This document shows positions 19,454 through 28,674 of a DNA stretch of 64,000 nucleotides, one piece after another (positions within the stretch are counted from its first letter, which is position 1; each line of letters starts with the position of its first letter). Both the position numbers and the translations under genes were made by a program. Under the pieces are notes generated by a model. It did no database searches. It saw only the letters and a program-made list of their open reading frames with translations, and had not been told where the DNA came from. Source of the stretch: WLMZ01 sp963732585 (GTDB taxonomy: Bacteria; Actinomycetota; Acidimicrobiia; Acidimicrobiales; Ilumatobacteraceae); contig CAVSZY010000004.1 in assembly GCA_963732585.1 (NCBI GenBank), positions 1 to 64,000 on the forward strand, read 5' to 3'.

Positions 19454-20710
19454 TGGCCGAGCTCCTTCGTTTCGCCACTGCCGGATCCGTCGACGACGGC
19501 AAGAGCACGCTGATCGGACGTCTGTTGTACGACTCCAAGCAGATCTTCGAAGATCAATGGGATGCCGTTGAGCGCGTGTCGCGCGAAACGCGGCGAGGGC
19601 TACACCAACCTGGCGTTGCTCACCGACGGTCTGCGCGCCGAGCGCGAGCAGGGCATCACCATCGATGTCGCTTACCGCTACTTCAACACCCCCAAGCGCA
19701 AGTTCATCATCGCCGACACGCCTGGCCATGTGCAGTACACCCGCAACATGGTCACCGGCGCGTCGACTGCCGATCTGGCCCTGATCCTGGTCGATGCGCG
19801 CAACGGCATCCAGGAGCAGAGCCGCCGCCACGCCATCTTGACCACGCTGTTGCGCGTGCCCCACATCGTGTTGTGCGTCAACAAGATGGACCTCGTCGAC
19901 TACAGCCAGGAAGTATTCGAGTCGATCAAGGCCGAGTTCCAAGACTTCGCCGCAAAGCTCGACACCGGCGACCTGTCGTTCGTGCCCGTGTCGGCCCTGA
20001 ACGGCGACAATGTCGTCAGCCGCTCGGCGAATATGCCCTGGTACGAGGGTGCTTCTCTGCTTCACCTGCTCGAAGATGTGCACATCGCCTCCGACCGCAA
20101 CCTGATCGACACGCGCTTCCCGGTGCAGTACGTCATTCGCCCGATGAGCGACGATTATCACGATTACCGTGGCTTCGCCGGCACCGTCGCGGGCGGCGTG
20201 TTGAAGACCGGTGACGAGGTCATGGTCTTGCCGTCCGGTTTCACCAGCAAGATTCTCGAGATCAACACGATGGATGGCCCGGTGTCCGAGGCATTCCCAC
20301 CGATGTCGGTCACGGTTCGCCTGGAAGACGAGATCGATGCCAGCCGCGGTTCGATGATCTGTCGGCCACGCAACCAGCCTCACGTCGGCCAGGACATCGA
20401 TGCCATGATCTGCTGGATGAGCGAGATGCGGCCGTTGAAGGCTGGCGATCGGCTGACGATCAAGCACACCACGCAGACGGCCCGCACGATCATCAAAGAC
20501 GTGCAATATCAGCTCGATGTCAACTCGCTGCACCGCAACGAGGGTGCCGGGCAGCTGGGCCTCAATGAAATGGGCCGCGTCACGCTGCGCACCACCGTGC
20601 CGTTGTTCTACGACGAGTATCGTCGCAACCGCACGACTGGCAGCTTCATCCTGATCGACGAGGGAACGAACTCCACCGTCGGTGCTGGGATGATCCTCGG
20701 CGCTCCGTGA
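19453..20710 (+). pseudogene. cysN: sulfate adenylyltransferase subunit 1 (CysN), +1 frameshift
   Basis: The first frame has ATAGSVDDGKSTLIGRLL (P-loop) to about residue 45. The second frame resumes at RGEGYTNLALLTDGLRAERE and runs through the GTPase motifs DTPGH and NKMD and EF-Tu-like domains II and III to the end. One extra base near 19585-19595 (GCGC-G-AAAC) explains the break; the repaired protein would be about 418 residues without a fused CysC. CysN hydrolyses GTP to drive APS formation by CysD. It is the second +1 lesion in this operon. The end overlaps the cysC GTG start. Confidence 0.85.
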
Positions 20711-21309
20711 ACGACCGCAACATCGTCTGGCAGCACGGCACGGTCGCTCGCGAGGCGCGCCCCAGCGTTGGGGCCACCGTGTGGTTCACCGGTTTCTCCG
20801 GTTCAGGGAAGTCGACCATTGCCACGGCCGTCGAGGCGGCGTTGATCTCTCAAGGGCGGCCCGCCTACCTGCTCGATGGCGACAACGTACGTCATGGTCT
20901 CAACGCCGACCTCGGATTCTCCGAGGCCGATCGCACCGAGAACGTCCGCCGGGTGGCCCATGTCGCTCAGCTGCTGGCCGATGCCGGCGTGGTCGCCCTG
21001 GTGCCGGTCATCAGCCCATACCGGGCCGGACGCCAGTACGCCAAGGACATTCACCGGGCTGCCGACCTGCCCTTTTTGGAGGTCTGGGTCAACACCCCGA
21101 TCGAGGAATGCGAGCGCCGTGATCCCAAGGGTCTGTACGTCAAGGCCCGCGCCGGTGAACTCAAGGGCTTCACCGGGATCGATGACGCCTACGAGGAACC
21201 GCTGCACCCCGACATGCTGCTGCCTTCACATCAACTCGCCGTCAACGACGCTGTGGCCCTGGTGCTCGATGGGCTGTCGATCGAGCAGCGCAGCACTATT
21301 GGAAAATAA
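20707..21309 (+). CDS. cysC: adenylylsulfate (APS) kinase
   Basis: 200 residues. The P-loop is GFSGSGKST, followed by LLDGDNVRHGLNADLGFS, RRVAHVAQLLADAG and GLYVKARAGELKGFTGIDD, all typical of APS kinase. It phosphorylates APS to PAPS, the donor used by the two sulfotransferases encoded at 24437 and 28668. The GTG start overlaps the cysN stop (GTGA). The gene itself is intact. No PAPS reductase or sulfite reductase lies nearby, so this set probably serves sulfation and not cysteine synthesis (inference). Confidence 0.9.
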   Translation: MNDRNIVWQHGTVAREARPSVGATVWFTGFSGSGKSTIATAVEAALISQGRPAYLLDGDNVRHGLNADLGFSEADRTENVRRVAHVAQLLADAGVVALVPVISPYRAGRQYAKDIHRAADLPFLEVWVNTPIEECERRDPKGLYVKARAGELKGFTGIDDAYEEPLHPDMLLPSHQLAVNDAVALVLDGLSIEQRSTIGK

Positions 21310-21486
21310 CTCGGCCGAAGTCCACCTCATTGCAGCAATAGGCAATTCGACTTATTTGAGTTAATGCCTTCGGCAATTGTTCGCTGGGATGATCCCGCAG
21401 TCAAGGCCGCATTGCACTCGATATTCCGATGAGCAGTGTAGGAAAGGTGTCAGATCTTGGCGCGATCCAAGCTGGCGATCGATGTG

Positions 21487-24444
21487 CTACTTGCCTCTGC
21501 CACGTCCCTTGCTGACGAGGGCATGCTTGGCGTTGGTCAACACCACAACACTCACTGAATCGGCGTGGCGCATCGATTCGATCGCACCCTTGATCTCCGA
21601 CACCGGCGTGCGTTCCGAGACCACGAGCACCGTGCGGTCGACGAGGGAGGCGACCGCAAGGCCGTTCATCGAACGATCAAGCGGTGGCGAGACCGCCAGG
21701 ACGACATCGTGATCAGCGGCCAGTTCGGTAATCGCCGGGGGCAGGTTTTCCCAGATCGAGCCAGCGTCCATCGGCTGCGAGCCGTCCTCGCCGGCGGTAG
21801 CCAGCAAGGCCAAAGCCGTGCCACCCTCATAGGCCTCAAACGACAGCGCATCGCCGAGTGTTCGAGAAGCACTGACGGGCAAGGTATCGCTCTCCACCGG
21901 GACCAGTTGCAGCGACTTGAATGCGCCGCCTGGCAGTCCGGACAGGAAACACACCTGAATCAACAATCCGCCGTAGGCGCGCCTGGCGTCGCCCCCAGGT
22001 GGTTGCACCATCAGTTCGCCCTTACTCAACAACGGTACACGGGCGATCTCATTGATGCCATGAGCGGACAGGTTGACGGCTGATCGATAGCTGTCATCGC
22101 GACGGTCACGGAACAAGGCGATCGTGATGCCGGCGAACAGGCCGGCGATCGCGCCGCCCATCATCGTCAGCGGGCGACTCGTTCCCGTGCGCTTGGTTGG
22201 CAAGCGAGGTTCAAGCACCACTCGGCCGGGATCGACCGACGTCTTGATTGCGGCCGCATTCTCCTTCGCCGTCGCCTGTTGGCGAAGGGTCAGTTCTTGA
22301 ATCTGGCGCAACGACTGCAGCGTGACGCTCTCCGATTCTGCGTCGGGATTCTTGGCGACTTCGGCGGCGATTTGCACGCTGAGATCTTCGAGTTCAACCT
22401 GCAATTGAGCGATGGTCTCCTCAAGTTGCGCGCGCGTTGTATCGATCAACGCCAGCGCTGTCGCCGAGCGTTGCGCGAGGTACTCCTCAGAAATGACTTG
22501 CGCACCGCGCAAGGCAATCTGAGGATCGTCGTCGAGGTAGGACAGGAGCAGGATGTCGCCGGTCGGAGCTGCCAGCGCTTTTACCGACTTGCGCACTCGT
22601 GTCTCTTCAAGACCAAGCTTCTCGGCGACGAGCACGAGCAGGTTGGTCGACTTGGCGACCGTCGCTTGTGTTTCGATATTGACCGTGCGCTCACGGCCGC
22701 CGCCGGGCGCCGTGTCGCCCTTGAGCGCGGCGACGAGAACCGTGGCCTTCGACTCGTACTTGCCCTTCGAGCTCAGTGCCAATGCTGAGGCCCCGAGCAA
22801 CCCGAGCAAGGTTGCCAGGCCGATGATCGGCAATTGTCGACGAAGGACGGAGAGCACATCCGGTCCTTGTGCTTCGCCAATCTGCGACACCTGTTGTCTG
22901 AAATCGCTCATGATATTCCTTGCCGCCCGAGGATCTTTGTGGACTGTTGTGGGCTTTGGATCTGGTGATCGCCGACCCGCCACGTCTGCAAAAAATCTGT
23001 CAAGCAGAAGTCTATGCCGATTGAGGAGTACTGCGATCAGGTAAATAAGAATCGATGCGCCAAGAATGACGAGAAACTGAGTGACTTTTGTTCCAACGAC
23101 CAGTCGACCGACGAACATCGGCACACCGAATGCTGCGACAACCGTCATGATTGCGGTCGCAAGTGCCGGACCACCGGGATGAATTCCAACCTTGCGCACG
23201 TACCACAACGGCACGAGGTTCGTGGTCAGAATCGCCACCGACCAGGCGATCGCGGCGCCTTCCATACCGAACCGCGGGATCAGCGCAACGTTGAGCGCAA
23301 CGTTGAAGACCAACGCTGCGAGAACGATTCCCGTCGACAGCCAGCTGCGCCCGAGCATCAGAAGCACCACGTCAACGAGGCCGCAGGCCGAGGCGACGAG
23401 CATCGTCAGACAGAGGATGACCAGCGCTGTCGATCCCGATTCGAACCGTGTACCGAACGCGCGGAGAATCGTCGGGGCGAAGATGGCGAGCGCAAGATAG
23501 GCCGGCCACGTCGCCAACATCAACCAGGTTGTCGATGCCCCATACATGGTCTTTACCGAGTCATTGTCGCCTTTGACGACAAGTCTGCGTAGCTTTGGTT
23601 GAACAACTTGTTGCACTGCCGTTGCGACAAATACACCGGCGATCATGCAACGCGACACCGTGCCATAGATACCTGCTTGCTCGACAGAGGCAAGACTTCC
23701 AAGAAGAATGACATCAAGACGTTGTGTCAGCACTTGTGCTGTTCGAGCGATCGCTCGTGGCCTTGTGTAATCCCAAAATTCGAACCGCGAGATACTTTGC
23801 TTTCTGCCGTTCATCTTCCGTGCCGAGCGCGGTCGGACGAGCAACGTGGCGGCGAGCACGGATGCGACGGCAAACGGGATCACCCAAGCCATCACCATCT
23901 GCAGTGCGGAGCCATCGGCGAAGGCGATGGCAGCCATCGCGGCCACCTGGACAAGTGGCCGAACGACCCGATCGATCAGCACGGAGTAGACCAGGTTGTC
24001 GAGGGCACGCAGGGCGCCAAAGACAACCTCGTAAAACCCAGCGAACGGCAGGGCGATGGCCAACGTGCGCAGCACGCCTGGCCCGATTGCGGCATCGTCG
24101 TGCGACAACAAATCGGCAAAGAATCCGGCGCCGGCAGCCACTGCGATCGCGGCGAGGACGCCGAAGACGATGACGATCGGCAGCGTCATGCGCAGCAACT
24201 TGTGGGCGCCAGCCGTTGACGTCGACGGCAACCAATACTGCAGGCCGGCGTCGATCCCGAGCGAACACAAGCCCTGGACGATGGCGAAGACCGAGGTCAG
24301 AATAAAGAACTGACCGGTGCCTTGGTCGTCGAGGGCTCGGCTGGCGATGAGAATCGTGGCGATCGTCGCCAGGCCACTGACGGCGGCACCGACGAAGCCC
24401 AGCGCGCTGCGCTTACCCAGTCCGTTGAGGGCGTCGTCAGTCAC
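21487..24444 (-). CDS. Wzx-type flippase fused to Wzz-type co-polymerase with a degenerate BY-kinase domain
   Basis: 985 residues in one open frame. Residues 1-480 form a multi-pass polysaccharide flippase of the MATE/MVF group (GTGQFFILTSVFAIVQGL near 40). From about residue 512 (MSDFRQQVSQIGEAQG) the sequence becomes a Wzz protein: membrane helix PIIGLATLLGLLGASAL, a long coiled coil (LEETIAQLQVELEDLSVQI), then TMMGGAIAGLFAGITIAL. The C-terminal 200 residues resemble a BY-kinase (HDVVLAVSPP; LVDRTVLVVSERTPVSEIKG) but show no Walker A. The GTG at 24444 overlaps the preceding stop; an ATG at 22911 with AAGGAAT upstream could also start a separate Wzz. It is the last gene of the operon. Confidence 0.75.
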   Translation of the reverse strand: MTDDALNGLGKRSALGFVGAAVSGLATIATILIASRALDDQGTGQFFILTSVFAIVQGLCSLGIDAGLQYWLPSTSTAGAHKLLRMTLPIVIVFGVLAAIAVAAGAGFFADLLSHDDAAIGPGVLRTLAIALPFAGFYEVVFGALRALDNLVYSVLIDRVVRPLVQVAAMAAIAFADGSALQMVMAWVIPFAVASVLAATLLVRPRSARKMNGRKQSISRFEFWDYTRPRAIARTAQVLTQRLDVILLGSLASVEQAGIYGTVSRCMIAGVFVATAVQQVVQPKLRRLVVKGDNDSVKTMYGASTTWLMLATWPAYLALAIFAPTILRAFGTRFESGSTALVILCLTMLVASACGLVDVVLLMLGRSWLSTGIVLAALVFNVALNVALIPRFGMEGAAIAWSVAILTTNLVPLWYVRKVGIHPGGPALATAIMTVVAAFGVPMFVGRLVVGTKVTQFLVILGASILIYLIAVLLNRHRLLLDRFFADVAGRRSPDPKPTTVHKDPRAARNIMSDFRQQVSQIGEAQGPDVLSVLRRQLPIIGLATLLGLLGASALALSSKGKYESKATVLVAALKGDTAPGGGRERTVNIETQATVAKSTNLLVLVAEKLGLEETRVRKSVKALAAPTGDILLLSYLDDDPQIALRGAQVISEEYLAQRSATALALIDTTRAQLEETIAQLQVELEDLSVQIAAEVAKNPDAESESVTLQSLRQIQELTLRQQATAKENAAAIKTSVDPGRVVLEPRLPTKRTGTSRPLTMMGGAIAGLFAGITIALFRDRRDDSYRSAVNLSAHGINEIARVPLLSKGELMVQPPGGDARRAYGGLLIQVCFLSGLPGGAFKSLQLVPVESDTLPVSASRTLGDALSFEAYEGGTALALLATAGEDGSQPMDAGSIWENLPPAITELAADHDVVLAVSPPLDRSMNGLAVASLVDRTVLVVSERTPVSEIKGAIESMRHADSVSVVVLTNAKHALVSKGRGRGK

Positions 24445-25315
24445 GGTGCCGGAAGTCGAAGTCCGGCCCCAGGAGCTCGACCAACTCCTCGTTTGATTCG
24501 GCAAATTCGTTGTCGAGCCACGCTTGCAAGTGCGGATCGAGCTTCGGATAGCTGCGGGCGTTGTGTACTTCGTAGACGGCCTCATAAGGCGCAAGACCGA
24601 GGAAGCTCAGCGTCTCTTGAAAGACCGCCGACGGCTGCTCGAACATCCGCTTTGCAGGGATGACCATTACCCGATCACGTCCGAACCGTTCCCACATCCG
24701 CTTGACCTGGGCAGCGTACATGCCGCGGGCAACGTAGGAATGGTGCTGGTGCGAATGGCTATATGCCCCAGCGTCGCGGCGCAGCCGATCTTCCTCGCCG
24801 GCGAGGCGCTCCTTTTCGACGTACAGCGCACCGCCAAAGGGCAGGTTTTCGAAGCCGCGAGCGGTTTCGTGAACCCACTGCGAATGGGCCCGCTCGGTCG
24901 GGTCGCGCAGGATCGCGATCAGCTTGACGCCGGGCAGCATGGCGTCGATGCGCTCCAAGGTCATTGGATGGAACATGTAGTACGGCGCACCCTCGCCGAC
25001 ATGCGTCGGGCGCGACTTCAGCGGGATCTTGTGCGGATCGAGCGGAAAATGCGATCGATACCAGCCCTTTGGCGCCGACGCATTGGTGTCAAAGTAGTGA
25101 ACGCCCTTGCCCAAGCGGACCCGACCGACGTCGGGATGTTGGGCCAGGTAGTTGTACATCGACGTCGTCCCGGCACGCTGCGCGCCAACGATCAGATAGT
25201 TCGGCATCATCCGCAACGGCGACGTCGCCCGGGCGAACGGAGTGCTCGCCGATCGAGCCACCGCGGCGATCTGTCGGCGGGTGCCTTTGGGTAACTTCTT
25301 CAACGGCGACGCCAT
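24437..25315 (-). CDS. PAPS-dependent sulfotransferase
   Basis: 292 residues. The 5'-phosphosulfate loop is VGAQRAGTTSMYNYLAQHP near residue 43 and the 3'-phosphate motif is AILRDPTERAHSQW near 134, as in carbohydrate sulfotransferases. It would move sulfate from PAPS to a sugar hydroxyl or amine of the polysaccharide made by this operon. The ATG overlaps the stop of the upstream kinase-fold gene (TGATGG), and its own end overlaps the flippase start by eight bases. PAPS comes from cysD-cysN-cysC just beyond. Confidence 0.85.
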   Translation of the reverse strand: MASPLKKLPKGTRRQIAAVARSASTPFARATSPLRMMPNYLIVGAQRAGTTSMYNYLAQHPDVGRVRLGKGVHYFDTNASAPKGWYRSHFPLDPHKIPLKSRPTHVGEGAPYYMFHPMTLERIDAMLPGVKLIAILRDPTERAHSQWVHETARGFENLPFGGALYVEKERLAGEEDRLRRDAGAYSHSHQHHSYVARGMYAAQVKRMWERFGRDRVMVIPAKRMFEQPSAVFQETLSFLGLAPYEAVYEVHNARSYPKLDPHLQAWLDNEFAESNEELVELLGPDFDFRHRD

Positions 25316-26457
25316 CAGTCGCCCCTTCGGCGCACGGCCACGCCCGCGAGCTCACCGACGCGGCGCTCCAGCGCGGGCACGTGCACGATGTGCGCGTCGT
25401 GCTCATACCGGCAAAGAATCTCGGCAAGATACCAATCGAAGTGGATTCGCGCTTGCGCAGGGCTGAGCTCGGGCAAGATCGATTCGACCCGGTCGGCGAC
25501 TGCTTGGGCAGCGGAGATCGTATTCGAGCCAGAGGTCAGCCCGACCTGAAAGGCGTAATGCAGACGATCCAGGCCAACGGGTACGGCGCGGTCGTAGCGT
25601 TCCCAATCCCACACCGCAGTCGATTGTTCGCCGGAGAGGATGTTCCATGGCACGAAGTCGCCATGCCAGGCGCGTAGCGTCAGGTCACTGGAGGCGTGTT
25701 TGTCGGCGAGCGCGGTCACAATGTCATTAGCTATCGGCAGGTCAGCGGCCCGTTGAAGAAGTTGGGTAACGAACGGACTCGTTCTCGTCGTCGTCGTCAC
25801 CTCCGCGGCGGTCAGCTCGATTGCCTTTGCCAGGTTGAAGGCGCCCGCCTCAGAGCACGCGGCGCGCCGACGAACCCCCACCGGACTCAACGCCAGCCAG
25901 CGGCCAGCGCCAAAATCGCCCGAACCGAGCACACGAGGCACCTCGAAGCCAACGCGATTGGCCCGTTCCAACAACCGTAAGGCGCGCTCTTCGGCACGCA
26001 GCAGATCATCGGTGAGTTCGTTCCATGACACCTTGGCGAACACGACCGTGCTGCCGAAACGGTTGACGAGTTGCAAGACGGGCTTCTGATTGGCTCGCGG
26101 CGGCCCACAGAGAATTAACGCCGAGCGGATCGACGGATCGATCACCTGGCGCAGGTGCTCGACCAGCGATTGGGCTGAGGTTTCCAAGGCCAAGCGGCGG
26201 GAGCTATCGAGTCGCGACGAGGCGACCATCGCCGCCACGGCGACGCCGTCACGCAGTTGGCGCCGGCGCGGCCGAAAGTTGCTGGCCCGCAGCGTTGTGG
26301 CGCGCACGCTGGCCAAGGTGCATGGCAACAGTTGGGTCGGCGCGCCGGAGTCAGGAAGCATCAGGAAACGCTGACGTCCATTTCGCCTGCTCCAGCGCTG
26401 GGTGCGCGTGGCCTGCGGCCACAATGTCGAAGTCAGCCAGGGTGCGGGGTCAGCCAT
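25315..26457 (-). CDS. aminoglycoside-phosphotransferase-fold protein
   Basis: 380 residues. The C-terminal lobe carries the kinase motifs WHGDFVPWNIL (catalytic Asp and Asn) and AVWDWERYDRA (metal-binding Asp) near residues 276-300, as in APH/choline-kinase-fold enzymes. The N-terminal lobe is divergent and a glycine-rich loop is not clear. It is inside the polysaccharide operon, overlapping both neighbours, so it may phosphorylate a sugar or lipid-linked intermediate; it could also be a regulatory pseudokinase. Antibiotic resistance is unlikely from context. Confidence 0.65.
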   Translation of the reverse strand: MADPAPWLTSTLWPQATRTQRWSRRNGRQRFLMLPDSGAPTQLLPCTLASVRATTLRASNFRPRRRQLRDGVAVAAMVASSRLDSSRRLALETSAQSLVEHLRQVIDPSIRSALILCGPPRANQKPVLQLVNRFGSTVVFAKVSWNELTDDLLRAEERALRLLERANRVGFEVPRVLGSGDFGAGRWLALSPVGVRRRAACSEAGAFNLAKAIELTAAEVTTTTRTSPFVTQLLQRAADLPIANDIVTALADKHASSDLTLRAWHGDFVPWNILSGEQSTAVWDWERYDRAVPVGLDRLHYAFQVGLTSGSNTISAAQAVADRVESILPELSPAQARIHFDWYLAEILCRYEHDAHIVHVPALERRVGELAGVAVRRRGD

Positions 26458-27751
26458 AGGTCAGTGCTTTCGTCGGTTGCGGGTGCGACGTCGCCCCCGC
26501 GGCGACGGAGTGCTCGGTGTCAGCCGCATCGGCTGGCCGTGAGAGCAACCCGATCGCTGTCAAAATGATCGGCAGCGACGTCGGCAAGAGGTTGTAGAAC
26601 AACGCCTGCATCGCCCCGGCCATCACGACAGTCGCCAACATCATCGACACTTGGTCGCGAAATCGAAGGCTCTTGACGATGGCCAGCAACGCCCACCAGA
26701 TGTACAGCGCCAAACCGACCAGCCCATGGCTGAACATCACCAGCCACGCTTGACCATGCGTGCCAACCGGCGGCGAAAATGGGTTGACCGATGGCCGCGG
26801 ACCACCCCATCCGAGGATCGGCGAGGCCAGTGCGCCACGCCAGGCTTCGCCGTAAATGCCCTCGCGTGCCCCGGCGTCGGACTCGCTCAAGCGGCCAACG
26901 ACGATGTCGCCGAGCGCAGTAAAACCGAGCAGCGCGGCGACGACACCACTGGCGACGACCAGCGCTTTGAGCGCCGCCGTGCGGCCCTGCAAGAAGTTGC
27001 GGTAAGCGGTGACGACGAAGATCAGAATCAGCGACATCCACAACCCGCGGTTGACCGACATGACCACCGGTGGAATGGCCACGACAGCCATCACCAGAGC
27101 GAACTTGCGATCGCTGCGTTTGGGTGAGTAAAGGAAGGAAGCGACAAAGAAGGGGGTCAGCAAACCGACGTTGCCGCCCCATTCGTTGGTGAACGAAAAC
27201 AGTGTCTTCGGTCGCGGGATGGCGATGCCAAACAGGTTCTGAACCTGCGCAAAACCGGGGCGCACCAGGTGACCGACAAAGTCGTTGGAGGTGATCGAGT
27301 TTGGCAGCACCGTGCTCGCCAAGGTGACCGAAATCCTGCCGTTGGGCATCAACAAGCCCAGGTATCCACCGATGATCGCCGCCACCCAGAACCAGGCCAC
27401 CCAGCGAATGAACCGTTGACGGGTGACCCGCACCTCGTTGTGTACATAGATCGCCAGTCCGAGCGCTGTGAGATACGAGCTATATCGAAAACCGAAGCTG
27501 AGGACGCGGGTAAATCGGTCGAGCCGGACCACCGTGACCATCGCCCAGGCCAGAAACAGCATGAGCAGCCAGGTAGACGGCGGAATCTTCAGATCATGGC
27601 GCATCACAATCCATGTCCACAATGGAAACACCGCCAGGCACCAGGCAAAGTCGCCGAGGCCCAGCGCCCACCACAGCGGGTTGAAGGTAAACAGGGCCGC
27701 GACGATCCAACCTGGTGGCAATAACGCAGGGCGGCCGATGGCGCGGGGCAT
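26450..27751 (-). CDS. O-antigen polymerase/ligase-like membrane protein
   Basis: 433 residues with about eleven hydrophobic helices and a large loop before the last ones containing GEAWRGALASPILGWGGPRP and GTHGQAWLVMFSHGLVGL, which is typical of the Wzy_C/WaaL family. Such enzymes polymerise or transfer undecaprenyl-linked glycans at the outer face of the membrane. The ATG at 27751 is three bases from the GT2 stop; a longer frame begins inside that gene. Next to the flippase-Wzz fusion it completes a Wzx/Wzy-type export route. Confidence 0.75.
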   Translation of the reverse strand: MPRAIGRPALLPPGWIVAALFTFNPLWWALGLGDFAWCLAVFPLWTWIVMRHDLKIPPSTWLLMLFLAWAMVTVVRLDRFTRVLSFGFRYSSYLTALGLAIYVHNEVRVTRQRFIRWVAWFWVAAIIGGYLGLLMPNGRISVTLASTVLPNSITSNDFVGHLVRPGFAQVQNLFGIAIPRPKTLFSFTNEWGGNVGLLTPFFVASFLYSPKRSDRKFALVMAVVAIPPVVMSVNRGLWMSLILIFVVTAYRNFLQGRTAALKALVVASGVVAALLGFTALGDIVVGRLSESDAGAREGIYGEAWRGALASPILGWGGPRPSVNPFSPPVGTHGQAWLVMFSHGLVGLALYIWWALLAIVKSLRFRDQVSMMLATVVMAGAMQALFYNLLPTSLPIILTAIGLLSRPADAADTEHSVAAGATSHPQPTKALTYG

Positions 27752-27753
27752 GG

Positions 27754-28674
27754 CTAGATGCCGCGCCCGACCTTGTGGGCGAATTCGAGGGCGCGCTCCG
27801 CGCTGACGACCTTCATCGTCACCGCTGCAGCTACTGGCCAGCGCTTCTCGAAGGGCCACCGGCGAAGAACATGACCAATGGTCTGAGCAGCCTCGCGACG
27901 GCGTCCAAGGGCGGCCAAGGCAAAAGCGATCTGCCCGCTCATGCGCGCATCGGCGCGACGGTGCTGGGCGAACTCAGGGTGGTGAGCCATCATGTAGCGC
28001 TGGGCGTCGACAATCGTCAGCCAACGGGTCGTGAAGTATGACGACCTGCCCCAACGCACCGAGACGTACGGCGGGATGATGCAACCAACAGGGCTAACCC
28101 GGGCGGCACGCAGCAGGAAGTCGTAGTCCTCGGAGTAGCCGCCGGGTATCACTTCATCGACGACGCCAATCTGCTCGGTGAGACCACGGCGGAACACGAA
28201 CGTGGACGGATGGGCTTCGGTCAGGCGGTCGTGGATCAGCATCTCGACGGTCAGGTTGCCATGCTGCGACGGGCGCGGTGTTTGCTCACCTTCGAAGTCG
28301 ATGACGATGCCTGTGGTGCACAGGTTGATGCTCGGGTGACGCTCGAGATATTCGACCTGCGCAGCCAACTTTCCTGGAAGCCAGCGATCGTCATCGTCAC
28401 AGAAGGCGATGTAGTCGCCGGTCGCCCGTTCGATCCCGGTGTTGCGCCCACCGGGCAATCCTGGCGTTCGCAGGTTCTGCATGACCCGCACGATCCGGTT
28501 CGCCGTTTCCATCTCCAACGAGTGATCGGGATCGGTGCCGTCGTAGGCGATGAGCACGTCGATCATGCCCGCGTATTCCTGGCCGATGATCGCATCGAGG
28601 GCAACCCGGAGCAACTCCGGGCGGTTTTTCGTCGCGATGACGACGGAAACGTGAGGTTGAGTTGTCGTTACCAT
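27754..28674 (-). CDS. family 2 glycosyltransferase
   Basis: 306 residues. The GT-A fold begins with VSVVIATKNRPELLRVAL. FCDDDDRWLPGKLA holds the metal-binding DxD-like cluster, and the acceptor-side motif is GGYSEDYDFLLRAA. The ATG at 28674 overlaps the stop of the sulfotransferase upstream; an in-frame ATG 75 bases further upstream lies inside that gene. It likely adds one sugar to the lipid-linked repeat unit. Together with PssD/PssE it is the only glycosyltransferase in the operon, so the initiating enzyme must be elsewhere. Confidence 0.85.
   Translation of the reverse strand: MVTTTQPHVSVVIATKNRPELLRVALDAIIGQEYAGMIDVLIAYDGTDPDHSLEMETANRIVRVMQNLRTPGLPGGRNTGIERATGDYIAFCDDDDRWLPGKLAAQVEYLERHPSINLCTTGIVIDFEGEQTPRPSQHGNLTVEMLIHDRLTEAHPSTFVFRRGLTEQIGVVDEVIPGGYSEDYDFLLRAARVSPVGCIIPPYVSVRWGRSSYFTTRWLTIVDAQRYMMAHHPEFAQHRRADARMSGQIAFALAALGRRREAAQTIGHVLRRWPFEKRWPVAAAVTMKVVSAERALEFAHKVGRGI

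Noticed and set aside
21310..21486. Terminator between cysC and the flippase gene
   Set aside because: Only weak stems of 4-5 bp (for example CTTGG/CCAAG near 21456-21471) could be found.
24445..24594. Longer N-terminus for the flippase-Wzz gene
   Set aside because: The extra 50 residues are basic, unlike the family, and read the sulfotransferase gene in another frame; GTG 24444 fits the family start.
25315..26457. Aminoglycoside resistance gene
   Set aside because: Only the kinase fold is shared; the gene is overlapped by polysaccharide genes on both sides.
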